Source: Saccoglossus kowalevskii (Eukaryota; Hemichordata; Enteropneusta; Harrimaniidae). From it: a stretch of DNA of 56,490 nt. The position numbers were made by a program, and so were the translations under genes. How positions within the stretch are numbered: the first letter of the stretch is position 1; every line of letters begins with the position of its first letter. This document shows, piece after piece, positions 51,701-56,490 of the stretch. The stretch spans positions 28,027 to 84,516 of the forward strand of contig NW_003158732.1 of assembly GCF_000003605.2 (NCBI RefSeq), written 5' to 3'. The notes below the pieces were generated by a model, which ran no database searches, had not been told where the DNA came from, and saw only the letters and a program-made list of their open reading frames with translations.

Positions 51701-53779
51701 CTATGTCTTTCATCAGGACATTGAAACAGTGGTTTACATAAAGTATTTGTGGAAACATTGTTGGCTTTATGTATTTTACAAATGTTGCATTTATTGAATA
51801 TGAAATTACCGTGACAACAGGCAGATCAAAAATCTCCTTTGCTTCGCTGATCTCATCATGATCCGTTTCATCAGAGATCACATGAGTCACAAAAGTGGTC
51901 AGATATGTCTCTTCTTTCCCTCCTCCTTTGTCCAATAACTCAGAAACCTGGAGATTAGAGCAAAAATATGTTTGCGACCACATGATGCTTCTCACTCGTG
52001 GTTTCACACCAAATGCTTTCTCAATTTTACAAAGAAACTAATGCTCCCATCAATTTCGTCCCAGACACAGTGAGCAATATGCAAAAATTAGATGGGTTGC
52101 AATATACAATTAGGAGGTGGGGCAATCACAGATTTTGATGCTCTTTTTGTCACTATATCCATGCATGTGTTTCTACAGTGGTATTCTGCTGAAATCAATC
52201 CATTAGCCCCAGCCTATAGGTTTCCAGTAGGGATTTGCTTGATATACTTGCATTTAATTTCAAATCAGCCACTATGACCTGCAGCAAAGTCCCTCTATCC
52301 CTGGTCTGGAAATGTCATTTTATTTGGTGTGAATTGGTCTCCTTCCCTAACAAAGGGACATGTCACATGATCATTACACAGCCGGTCCTACAACTTAGTT
52401 GTTTATTCCAGAATTCACGCTTTTTCACATAATTTTGTAATCAGGATATCTGTATAAGGTCATATTTTAGCCGGCGTATTTACCCTTATCATGGCGCAAA
52501 ACCTATATTTGTCTTCGATTTTGACATTTTATGATCAAAACGTTGTTATTTGTCACACCGCATTTTATTAATGTTAAATTGGGTGATTTTTATGGATGCT
52601 CTTTTCAATTATAAATGCAAATGGCGACGTTTTGAAATGACAATGTACGCTATTCAGTGTTAAAAAAATTCATTTATATACAAAAATTGAAGAATTGTTT
52701 TATACTGGTGTATCAAATAAAGTCATTATTTGTTGTATAGTTAACTTGAATTGTTATGAGCTCCCAAGAATCAGAAATATCACAGGTTTTTCGATTGACC
52801 ACGTTAACATGAACAACGCCATTTTGACAAGATTTGTATATCGATGTCAGCATCTTGGTACGTGCCGTTTTTTTCACATATTAAAATGAGAAGATGAACA
52901 CAATTCCCGAAATTAATCTTTACATGGCAGGAACTGGATGTTTATGAGTTGGGAGGCTGGTTTTGATACATATTTTATTATGCTAATTTTGTTTACATGT
53001 TTTGTTTACTTGTAGTTGCCTTAATTTGAGGTCAAAGAGAAGTCATACAATGAGGTATCACTTTGCATCACGGTAAATTTGGTTATTTTAATGAATATTC
53101 TGATGGTATCATAGCCTGTCTGACTTCCTGACTCCCCCTGCCCGGGTGTGAACGGAAGAACACAAACGTTGAAACCCACCACCCGTGAAATTTTCAAGCC
53201 TAGATTAAAATACTTAGTATTCAAATATACATTCAAAGGAAGAGGGCTTTATAATTCGATGGTTAGCACACACCGAGATATACATGTACAAGTAATTACA
53301 TCGGATTGGTACAGAGAACCTGTAAACAACATCGCGTCGCAAAACTACACAAGCCAAGAATTGCTACTAAACTCGTTCAAGCCGTCTGTATGTGTTGCTT
53401 ATTAGACACACCTGGTGAAACACGTTCGCTAAAAGGCCGGGTAAAAAATACAAGTATCCAATACATCAGTTTGTTAGTATTTGGTCCGTAGTTGTTTTTT
53501 TTGTCACTAACATTGCTGTAGAGTGTTTGATATTTTAACTGCAAATCTGTGACAACAATTACATACACGAAGGTGTTCTTATTTTTACTGAAGAAAACCA
53601 TAGCCAACTATCGAGATACCGGATACTCGTCCGTAAACCGGCGGATTGGTCTTGTACCAGAGTCTGTGGTTGGGGTTACTTACACGTTCATCAACGGTTC
53701 CGATGAGGTAATACCGAATATCCTTAAACAAGTCATTGGGAACTGTCGCATCATTCGAGTCATCCTTCTTTTCCACCAT
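27618..53779 (-). CDS. PAXIP1: PAX-interacting protein 1 (PTIP), 16 coding exons
   Basis: Sixteen exons on the minus strand, all with GT-AG introns and compatible phases, sum to 2871 bases (956 residues plus stop). The human protein is about 1070 residues. Order: BRCT1 (about 17-110), BRCT2 (about 112-200), a Pro/Glu, Pro/Ile, Arg/Gly and Gln-rich linker (about 200-465), BRCT3 (about 468-575), BRCT4 (576-675), a short basic linker with KRSR (about 690-740), BRCT5 (742-822) and BRCT6 (about 850-950). The BRCT tryptophans are visible (SKWVF, PDWVSD, HWLNDC, QWLSDI, AWIEKS). The family is a nuclear adaptor. Its C-terminal BRCT pair binds phospho-SQ motifs at DNA breaks, and it is a subunit of MLL3/MLL4 (KMT2C/D) H3K4 methyltransferase complexes. 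The start ATG at 53779 precedes the conserved LFKDIRYYLIG block. The gene spans 26 kb, mostly because of transposons in introns. Identity is read from alignment by eye to the known family. Confidence 0.95.
28017..28227 (-). CDS. PAXIP1: PAXIP1 coding exon 15 (residues 856-926): BRCT6 core
   Basis: This 211-base exon encodes GMTLYVTPGVQ, DIVECGGGILLDKKPS and LFVVISCDSDIPLCRDFI. The reading frame stays open past the donor GTCG|GTGAGT for 26 more codons to a stop at 27937, so a simple ORF call would give a false C-terminus. The conserved ending is on exon 16. Confidence 0.93.
28228..28861 (-). other. PAXIP1 intron 14, nothing else recognised
   Basis: Plain intron. A short CCTACACCTACACC-type simple repeat lies near 28531-28550. 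No repeat element or second gene is visible. Confidence 0.7.
28862..28962 (-). CDS. PAXIP1: PAXIP1 coding exon 14 (residues 822-855)
   Basis: This 101-base exon joins BRCT5 to BRCT6: DERDFALIDNEVEEQFSF, then LSESLLRSAQIKVFQ. It has no ATG and is supported by phase, splice sites (TTACAG|AT, CAA|GTGAGT) and family match. Confidence 0.92.
29031..29083. repeat. dispersed repeat, copy 1 (ATCTGGTCAAGTCAAT)
   Basis: TATCTGGTCAAGTCAATATA followed by AAAGTACATAGGGCTGGCAGG recurs nearly identically at 35549-35600 in intron 10. Both copies are in the same orientation. The family is unknown. Confidence 0.6.
29281..29520. repeat. dispersed AAAATGGCC...GGCCATTTTGAA repeat
   Basis: Two successive blocks (about 29300 and 29465) carry AAAATGGCCACCAGTCGGCC-like sequence followed by ATTTTGAAT, a few A-rich bases, and ACATGCAT. 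Related units occur in tandem at 31385-31870 and singly at about 40370 and 45255. The family appears to be abundant in this genome. Confidence 0.65.
29818..29958. mobile_element. foldback element: near-perfect ~138-bp hairpin
   Basis: The left arm (from 29821) runs TAAGGTTATTACGAAGGTAC, then CTCAAAGTATGCAC and GACAGTAC. The right arm (to 29951) is its reverse complement with only a few mismatches. The pairing continues inward (GCTG..GTATCGACC against GGTCGATGCGACAGC), leaving a loop of about 10 bases around GACGCGTACG. It lies in PAXIP1 intron 13, so the pre-mRNA can form one long duplex. It is probably a foldback MITE; a function as small-RNA precursor is only a possibility. Confidence 0.85.
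30738..30906 (-). CDS. PAXIP1: PAXIP1 coding exon 13 (residues 766-822): BRCT5 core
   Basis: This 169-base exon encodes KLKELGGQISPNIKNCTHLV, then RTTKFLAGVSVCKHIV and AWIEKSYEHKSLI. In the known family this BRCT forms the phosphopeptide-binding pair with BRCT6. The acceptor is TTACAG|AAA and the donor ATTG|GTATGT. Confidence 0.94.
31286..31360. mobile_element. MITE end, TTAAAGCGGAGGGG family
   Basis: ATTAAAGCGGAGGGGTTGTC followed by TTGAGTTCCAAGTGGCG matches the left end and inner motif of the element at 2848-3015. The opposite end was not found, so this is a fragment. Confidence 0.5.
31385..32042. repeat. ~140-bp tandem units with GGCCATCTTTGA motif, ending in an ACGGACGGACGG tail
   Basis: Four diverged units have their GGCC(A)TC/TTTTGA motif at about 31418, 31550, 31700 and 31840, roughly 140 bp apart, each followed by GAAACAAAT-like and TCATGGACATG-like segments. 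The last unit leads into GCACGGACGGACGGAG and then AAGTCCC...GGGGACTAAC near 32040. This composite is typical of marine invertebrate dispersed repeats, from general knowledge. Open frames across it are repeat artefacts. Confidence 0.7.
32252..32342 (-). CDS. PAXIP1: PAXIP1 coding exon 12 (residues 735-765)
   Basis: This 91-base exon starts BRCT5 with CEPRVLFTGIDVVGVENLTQ. The acceptor is TGACAG|A and the donor CAG|GTGATA, the least consensus-like donor in the gene. The intron before it carries the pogo/Tigger element. Confidence 0.9.
33676..33967 (+). pseudogene. Tigger transposase N-terminal fragment, frameshifted
   Basis: Codons 1-35 match the HTH-psq/CENP-B N-terminal domain. The frame is lost by a two-base insertion in the CTATCTACTATCTAT stretch (about 33771-33791). 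The downstream segment (VGKSTISDIK, then KRKIMKTANDDRLEKSVFTW) is in another frame and ends without reaching the DDE domain. Confidence 0.75.
33769..34602. repeat. 416-bp tandem duplication inside the Tigger element
   Basis: The segment 33769-34184 is repeated at 34185-34600. I see essentially one difference (TTTTATTTC against TTTGATTTC), and the same 62-codon minus-strand frame appears in both. Both begin at the AATCTATCTACTATCTATCT microsatellite-like stretch. Confidence 0.93.
34645..34846. mobile_element. MITE family M4, copy 1 (ACTTTATTTT...AAAATAAATTATTTTACAGTA)
   Basis: Starts TACTTTATTTTTGCTTGGAA and ends CAGCTAAAATAAATTATTTTACAGTA. The two ends are inverted repeats of each other and the inside contains GATTCAGTGAAAATAAA. 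The start coincides with the right TA of the Tigger element. Related copies lie at 36648, 39719 and 51524. Confidence 0.75.
35380..35507 (-). CDS. PAXIP1: PAXIP1 coding exon 11 (residues 693-735)
   Basis: This 128-base exon encodes a polar linker rich in Asn, Ser and Asp and ending NPAKRS, a short basic patch that could act in nuclear import, in the place of the vertebrate SSKRARIED segment. The acceptor is TTGCAG|AAT and the donor CG|GTATGT (phase 2). Confidence 0.88.
35549..35600. repeat. dispersed repeat, copy 2 (ATCTGGTCAAGTCAAT)
   Basis: This is the second copy of the block at 29031-29083, with TATCTGGTCAAGTCAATGTA and GGGCTGGCAGG preserved. Confidence 0.6.
36188..36500. mobile_element. 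~310-bp MITE, copy A (TTAAAGG...GTGGTCGTGC ends)
   Basis: Left end TTAAAGGCCGGTAGTGGTCG; right end, reverse-complemented, TTAAAGGGTGGTAGTTGTTG. TTAA at both borders could be the target duplication. The inside is homologous, in reverse orientation, to the copy at 41150-41456. A 60- to 70-codon frame shared by both copies contains DSFDTF, KAWKR and RPIYLAH. Confidence 0.85.
36648..36806. mobile_element. MITE family M4, copy 2
   Basis: CGCTGAAGGAATGATTCAGT and the end CAGCTAAAATAAAGTATTTT match copy 1 at 34645-34846 almost base for base over long stretches. The first ~20 bp of the element are missing here. Confidence 0.75.
36890..36933 (-). CDS. PAXIP1: PAXIP1 coding exon 10 (residues 678-692)
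   Basis: This is a 44-base microexon-like exon encoding PWTSPLKISQAALK, the linker after BRCT4 (vertebrates have AWRVPLKVS at this place). The acceptor is TCACAG|GT and the donor AAG|GTAGGT. It is too short for ORF searches; it is supported by phase and by the family match. Confidence 0.88.
37241..37770. repeat. 20-bp minisatellite, about 26 copies, in PAXIP1 intron 9
   Basis: The unit CTCGACATAATGCCCACCTA repeats in perfect 20-base register from 37241. The outer units are more diverged (CTCTACATAACTCCC) and the inner ones nearly identical, as expected for unequal exchange. It stops about 80 bases from the donor of exon 9. No spacer variation, so not a CRISPR array. Confidence 0.98.
37850..38156 (-). 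CDS. PAXIP1: PAXIP1 coding exon 9 (residues 576-678): BRCT4
   Basis: This 307-base exon holds nearly all of BRCT4 (VTGFEGRERNDIKIL, GNTVLVC, GAKYEKAKEWRTNIVNAQWL). This is among the best conserved parts of the protein. The donor G|GTATGT leaves phase 1. A 20-bp minisatellite starts only about 80 bases into the following intron. Confidence 0.95.
38371..39179. mobile_element. probable TIR element in PAXIP1 intron 8
   Basis: The left end TACCGTACATGTTCGACTCA and the right end, reverse-complemented, TACCATACTCATCTGACTCA are similar over about 30 bases. Subterminal AGCGTCC...CCCCC and GGGGGGTACGCTT segments also mirror each other. No transposase is encoded. The borders are my estimate. Confidence 0.5.
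39461..39598 (-). CDS. PAXIP1: PAXIP1 coding exon 8 (residues 530-575)
   Basis: This 138-base, phase 0-0 exon encodes the end of BRCT3, with GHWLNDCVAEKKMSPPWRAL, and the connector to BRCT4 ending SPSKDH. The acceptor is TTACAG|GCA and the donor CAT|GTAAGT. Confidence 0.93.
39719..39923. mobile_element. MITE family M4, copy 3
   Basis: Starts ATTACTTTATTTTAGCTGGA and ends GCGAAAATAAAGTATTTTAC. Compared with copies 1 and 2 the internal sequence (TCACTGATTTTTGAC) is in the opposite orientation. Confidence 0.7.
40085..40180 (-). CDS. PAXIP1: PAXIP1 coding exon 7 (residues 498-529)
   Basis: This 96-base, phase 0-0 exon encodes VIVKFSGVVDE and ERITHVVCDTQKTDVFKL, the middle of BRCT3. The acceptor is ATTAG|GTG and the donor CTG|GTAAGT. 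Confidence 0.92.
40340..40900. repeat. diverged GGCCATTTTGA dispersed repeat
   Basis: AAAATGGCCACGAGTCGGCC and ATTTTGAGTC near 40373-40403, then a second weaker unit near 40605-40640 (AAAGGTCACCAGTAGGTAAT), belong to the family seen in tandem at 31385-31870. Confidence 0.5.
41150..41456. mobile_element. ~310-bp MITE, copy B (TTAAAGCGCAGTAGTCGTCGCGC ends)
   Basis: Left end TTAAAGCGCAGTAGTCGTCG; right end, reverse-complemented, TTAAAGCTCGGTAGTCGTCG. It is flanked by TTAA and inverted relative to copy A at 36188-36500. The shared frame (DSFDTF, KAWKR, MRPIYLAH) is open here from 41258 and runs past the element's end. Confidence 0.85.
41672..43137. mobile_element. TIR element with CAGGGTTCTCCCCAG ends, containing the gap
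   Basis: Left end CAGGGTTCTCCCCAGGGC; right end, reverse-complemented, CAGGGTTCTCCCCAGAAAA. A GCGCCG(A/G)GG motif follows in both. CATTT flanks both sides and may be a 5-bp target duplication. Near the left end a CCTCGGCGCT motif repeats three to four times. The superfamily is uncertain (the CAGGG ends recall hAT, but hAT usually makes 8-bp duplications). About half of the element is unsequenced. Confidence 0.7.
41877..42632. other. assembly gap (756 N)
   Basis: A run of N entirely inside PAXIP1 intron 6 and inside the CAGGG-ended element. Exons 6 and 7 join in phase across it. Confidence 0.99.
43728..43819 (-). CDS. PAXIP1: PAXIP1 coding exon 6 (residues 467-497)
   Basis: This 92-base exon (acceptor TCTAG|TT, donor AGG|GTAAGT) opens BRCT3 with SDCFLLGCVFLI and METWKR-like VETWKR. 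The split codon with exon 5 gives Val467. The intron downstream contains the 756-N gap, but the protein continues without a break into exon 7, so no exon is lost in the gap. Confidence 0.92.
44037..44979 (-). CDS. PAXIP1: PAXIP1 coding exon 5 (residues 153-467): end of BRCT2 and P/Q-rich linker
   Basis: This 943-base exon starts at TTACAG|ACA and ends at AATG|GTATGT (phase 1). It completes BRCT2 (KIVMPDWVSDSI, KYHPMLIV). The linker then carries a (Pro-Glu) tract, a (Pro-Ile) tract, an Arg/Gly/Pro-rich basic block (about residues 291-310), two glutamine tracts (about 311-335 and 409-424) and, between them, RTLRNITNNA (369-378), which is nearly identical to the vertebrate protein. The last residues are YGHDVSQN. 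The glutamine tract is encoded by mixed CAA/CAG codons. Confidence 0.95.
45205..45436. repeat. dispersed GGCCATTTTGAA repeat, interrupted by the DIRS-like element
   Basis: GCACAGTCCCAGTTAGTT (also at 29101-29119), then ATTATAGTCGGCCATCCATT and TTTGAATTTG, place this in the family at 29281 and 31385. The 3' part of the unit is cut off near 45436, where the GC-rich element starts. Confidence 0.55.
45960..46485 (-). pseudogene. remnant of DIRS tyrosine recombinase
   Basis: The segment PIIRRLFTAFLTPRP, then PPNWDSQDTLLI, resembles the conserved N-terminal part of DIRS recombinases (a pattern like rrll.Gvfn.RPp..ry...WDv..vL). A weak ITRWFTVTVLEV segment at about 46100 fits the later core. The catalytic R-H-R-Y residues could not be confirmed. 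Confidence 0.6.
46965..47312 (-). pseudogene. remnant of DIRS RNase H
   Basis: The C-terminal part reads ILLWCLEYNVELTAHHLPGV followed by RNSLA, matching the RNase H block (aerw.i.l.a.hlPG..N..AD) seen in DIRS and related elements. The aspartate after A is missing, and the upstream catalytic residues are not intact. Confidence 0.65.
47329..48010 (-). pseudogene. remnant of DIRS reverse transcriptase
   Basis: Successive blocks in shifting frames read WKQRVTDPWTFPGGG, SIRQEVAVCWEKAPY, GGRPVLDLGRLNQYV, LFGLGTAPYVFTRVM and LYPDYWLL. Together they match the DIRS-group polymerase in order. The Y-x-D-D active site is YPDY here (47477-47497), so one catalytic aspartate is lost, in addition to the frameshifts. 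Confidence 0.8.
48050..50700 (-). pseudogene. gag-like / 5' part of the DIRS element, unrecognisable in detail
   Basis: GC-rich sequence upstream of the reverse transcriptase, where gag is expected. The frame at 48617-48400 (LRDAALDARVFADKLSRG) is compatible with the end of a DIRS gag, but the rest shows no clear domain. The long minus-strand frame 49905-49420 lacks a family match. Confidence 0.4.
51023..51136 (-). CDS. PAXIP1: PAXIP1 coding exon 4 (residues 115-152)
   Basis: This 114-base, phase 0-0 exon encodes the first part of BRCT2: DKLWAMITFFGGKCQ, then CTHLIVPTAEG. It begins and ends mid-frame without an ATG and is recognised from the family sequence and its splice sites (CTAG|ATT, GGT|GTAAGT). 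The intron that follows holds the DIRS-like element. Confidence 0.93.
51347..51454 (-). CDS. PAXIP1: PAXIP1 coding exon 3 (residues 79-114)
   Basis: This 108-base, phase 0-0 exon encodes the end of BRCT1, with the conserved tryptophan in SKWVFMSI, and the inter-BRCT segment PESTQIFSGVVACPSQ. The acceptor is TTACAG|TCA and the donor CAA|GTGAGT. Confidence 0.93.
51524..51656. mobile_element. MITE family M4, copy 4
   Basis: Complete short copy: ACTGTAAATTACTTTATTTT at the start and GGCTAAAATAAAGTTTTTTA then CAGT at the end, inverted relative to each other, with TGATTCAGTGAAAATAAA inside. It lies in PAXIP1 intron 2. Confidence 0.75.
51810..51947 (-). CDS. PAXIP1: PAXIP1 coding exon 2 (residues 33-78)
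   Basis: The acceptor CTCCAG|GTT opens a 138-base, phase 0-0 exon. It encodes the BRCT1 core, including THVISDE and the strongly conserved EAKEIFDLPVVT. The donor is ACG|GTAATT. The frame stays open into the intron, which is why a longer open frame is seen there. Confidence 0.93.
51948..53683 (-). other. PAXIP1 intron 1, nothing else recognised
   Basis: No repeat family or second gene was identified. Plus-strand frames at 53148-53405 and 53549-53896 are either without family match or shadows of exon 1. Confidence 0.6.
53684..53779 (-). CDS. PAXIP1: PAXIP1 coding exon 1 (residues 1-32)
   Basis: Starts at ATG (53779) and encodes an acidic leader, then NDLFKDIRYYLIGTVDER, the start of BRCT1. 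It ends in phase 0 at CGT|GTAAGT. No earlier in-frame ATG was evident, and the match to the family begins about 17 residues in, as expected. Confidence 0.9.
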
Positions 53780-53900
53780 TATGCGTGGAGTATGTTAGTT
53801 GTATGCAATGGACATTCCAAAACAATCCGACGATCTCAACAAAGCTTGGCGCGTTTGCACAGCGCATGCTCGGCCACCTACCGCAAAAGAGTATGAGATA
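53780..53900 (-). promoter_or_regulatory. PAXIP1: likely PAXIP1 proximal promoter / 5'UTR
   Basis: Just upstream of the start codon are GCGCATGC (53862-53869), an NRF1-like core, and TTGGCGCG (53846-53853), an E2F-like site. NRF1 and E2F sites are common in TATA-less promoters of replication and repair genes. The transcription start cannot be read from sequence. Confidence 0.4.
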
Positions 53901-56490
53901 TTCGTGTACATTTACACTCGGAAAACAGTAATTATTCAACGATATTGATTTAATTCAAATTATTATTACAGACTGTATAATATCAAATATATTTAAATAG
54001 AAATAGATAGTTTGTTTAGATATTAAAAACGAGTGCACCAAACGACCCGAATGATTATGTTTTGCGACGTCGTAAAATAAGAAAGGGCTGACAGAATACT
54101 GCGGCCTGTGATTTAATACAATTATACAGTAAAGAATGGTGCTCGTCTCACGTCCTGGTTAATTTGTGGTCCATAGTAACGTATAAAACTCGTGCAAAAT
54201 TACATTGCTTGTTTACGTGAAATTCTAACACGCGCTGCGCGACGACCACCGTCATTTAAACCCCCATTGATTCTGACTATATAATTGACCTAGAACACAG
54301 GCAACATCATGTCCCCAATCAGCGTACAGCCAACATCTCTAACGAAAGACCTGGAAAAAACTGCATACATGTATTTTAGTGTTACGCGAACGAAAACCCA
54401 ACCATTTCGGCAATAATATTAATAATAATAATATACTTTATTTAAAGCATGTCACCAGTTGGAATCTAGATAAAAAATACAATAAAGTTTGAGCATAAAA
54501 AAGATAAAAAGAGAAGAAAAAACAAAAGTCGTGAATATAAGCATTTGGGGGACGGTGTTCAATATAACCAAATATATGACTGATATGAAAAAATCTGAAT
54601 CTATAAAATTAATATCATTAGAAGTAAATGTACAAAACTCACTGTTACGTAATTTCATCAATATCCAATATATAAGAAATAAAATAATTTTGATTAAATT
54701 GGAGTAGAACTTTAATTTGTATGATGTATAAGATTAACTAGACTAAAATAATTTTGAAAAATGTGAGACAACAAGGTCTAAAAATTGAAAAGATATTCAA
54801 ATATAATCGAAATCCTGGTAGTTGTGCTATCTAGATTTGAATCGGATTTTCAAATACTAGTATTGGATTGACATACATCTGTTTCTCAAGATGAAGCTTA
54901 ATTGGTGCTTAAGTGTTTAATTGTCAAATATTTGTCTTGCTCCTTCAAATAGATTATTTCTGTGTTGAACGTATGAAGGACGAAACGTTGTACATGATCT
55001 GATTCGTGCTGTATGAGTTGACACCCTTAGTTTGTTGAAATTCGGTCTCAGTACAGAGTATGGTAAACTTGTTTGGTCTAAATAGTCTGGTTAGTTTTAG
55101 CTTAAACTAGTTTCGCAAACGAGTTTTGTTTTCGATATTTTATGCTGGACACTGTTCACAAATTGATGAGTTATAAATATGCAAGTCGTATAAACTTTTT
55201 ATCATCAATGTCAAAAAATAGATGCTGAAAAATAACCTGTAGAGGTAAAAAAAAAAAAACAGTGACAGATAAAGACTGGTACGTGCAAATGACGGAAAAG
55301 TGACTGCTGTGCAATGGAAATCAAATCTCTAATCAATGGCGACAAATGTAACATTAAAACATGCCACCATAGTAAATTTTAGTATTGCCTTTTTATTTGA
55401 ATGAAATAAATAAATAGAAAACAATTATTCTTTTGGATGTTCAAACAGTAGTAACTTTATTGTTTCAAATACAATTCTTTAATTGACCTATAGCATACCT
55501 AAAATACATATTAAAATATTAAATTAAATTAAATTAATATTAAATTTTTATATCGAAATATCAAGCTATTTGTAAAATTATAAACGATTGGTACTAATTT
55601 GAATATGAATTTGTGACAACCAGAGTAATAGTTTTTTTTAAATTCTAAATGTTAATTGGCATAAACACCTGCTTTGCAGTAATTGCCAGACGTCCTCATG
55701 TTGGTGTTAGCTACCATGACATGATGAACTTCTTTCTTCTATGTCGACAATAATTTGAACGACAGTCCCTCTGGCCTGATGTTTTTTTTCAGTAAAATGA
55801 TTTACAAAATGCCGCAATGCACATTTAACATCACAAAACATTTCATAAACTTTTAGACAGCGTAATTAAAAACAATTACCAACGTGCTGTGTAATTTCCT
55901 GTTTGGCCGACACATCGGTTTTCGCGCCACGTCATTGCAACGCGTTTACATACTAGTAACATAGACTACATGGCCTCTACAACGTTATTCAGATGATTCT
56001 CATAACATTGAAACACTTATCCGACGTTTCTCTCTCTTCTGAAAGCCGAAGCGGTGAACATGGTCTGGTCCGGAATCTGGTTCTTTAAAAAGTGTTAGTA
56101 CTGTGCCAGGTTTAATTTTTTTGGCAATTGTCTTCAAACCCAAGCTGAACAGATATTCGGTGTGAGAATCTGCGGTATGACGGTATATGGAGAATGTCCA
56201 TCCCAACTTTTTCTCATTGATTTTTTATTTGTCTACAGATATCACACATTCGGATCATTAGCAAACGCAAAAATTCTCACACGATTACTATACGCGTTGC
56301 TGAGTCCGCCAAAAATAATACGTTTCAAAAAAATACCGACCAAAGTATATATTTATATCGTTAACAGTTTCGTTAAATAACGCAGTATTATAAAAGTATA
56401 GGGCAAGCGTATAGCTTCCTCTTATATTTTGGCGTTTGGTGATGCCCTTTTAATTCGGCTTGAGTCGGAAAACCGGCAGGCCCGTAGTTT
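53901..56490. other. upstream flank of PAXIP1, no gene recognised
   Basis: AT-rich, with simple A/T runs at 55501-55545. A GCTGCGCGACGACCACC... TTTAAA sequence at 54234-54262 is a solo end of the 310-bp MITE family. A 68-codon minus-strand frame at 56206-56000 (EYLFSLGLKTIAKKI) is unlike any family I know and could be an exon of a neighbouring gene at most. Confidence 0.5.
54234..54262. mobile_element. solo end of the GTCGTCGCGC MITE family
   Basis: GCTGCGCGACGACCACCGTC followed by ATTTAAA matches the right terminus of the copies at 36188 and 41150. No partner end was found. Confidence 0.45.

Noticed and set aside
53148-53405. 85-codon plus-strand ORF in PAXIP1 intron 1
   Set aside because: No family resemblance and no promoter or splice context.
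53549-53896. 115-codon plus-strand ORF across the PAXIP1 start
   Set aside because: Antisense shadow of exon 1 and the promoter; no family match.
56000-56206. 68-codon minus-strand ORF near the right edge
   Set aside because: No recognisable domain and no clear splice pair; kept only as a remark in the flank entry.

Overview
This is animal nuclear DNA. It is AT-rich, with GT-AG introns, very long non-coding stretches, minisatellites and many decayed transposons. The one gene I can reconstruct with confidence is PAXIP1 (PTIP) on the minus strand, from the start codon at 53779 to the stop at 27618. Its sixteen coding exons join in phase into a 956-residue protein with six BRCT domains and a glutamine-rich middle. 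Gene content, intron style and repeats point to a marine invertebrate. A hemichordate, cephalochordate or lophotrochozoan would fit, and I cannot choose between them from sequence alone.

Layout: 1-652 is a GC-rich 9-bp minisatellite with a 237-bp higher-order period. Positions 653-27600 hold no complete gene that I recognise. They contain a decayed LINE (about 3660-4570), a small TTAAAG-type MITE (2848-3015), a candidate first coding exon on the minus strand (6740-6604) with a full CRE upstream, a GC-rich dispersed repeat (11296-11700), an assembly gap beside an (ATTTT)n array and a MITE (13367-14010), a 143-bp tandem duplication rich in CCAAT boxes (17411-17696), and RFX X-box-like sites at 16.3 and 18.5 kb. 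A 20-bp minisatellite (26871-27177) lies just 3' of PAXIP1.

PAXIP1 (27618-53779): exons 1-5 encode BRCT1-BRCT2 and the P/Q-rich linker, exons 6-9 encode BRCT3-BRCT4, and exons 12-16 encode BRCT5-BRCT6. The introns are packed with mobile DNA: a near-perfect 138-bp hairpin, ~140-bp tandem repeats, a pogo/Tigger element with an almost identical 416-bp internal duplication, two opposite-facing copies of a ~310-bp MITE, four copies of another MITE family, a second 20-bp minisatellite, a TIR element that contains the 756-N gap, and a 5.4-kb GC-rich DIRS-like tyrosine-recombinase retrotransposon in intron 4.

I see no prokaryotic system, CRISPR array, viral gene or rRNA/tRNA gene. The items most worth a second look are the dead DIRS element, the easily missed last exon of PAXIP1, the conserved linker motif, the hairpin, and the near-identical duplication inside an otherwise decayed Tigger element.
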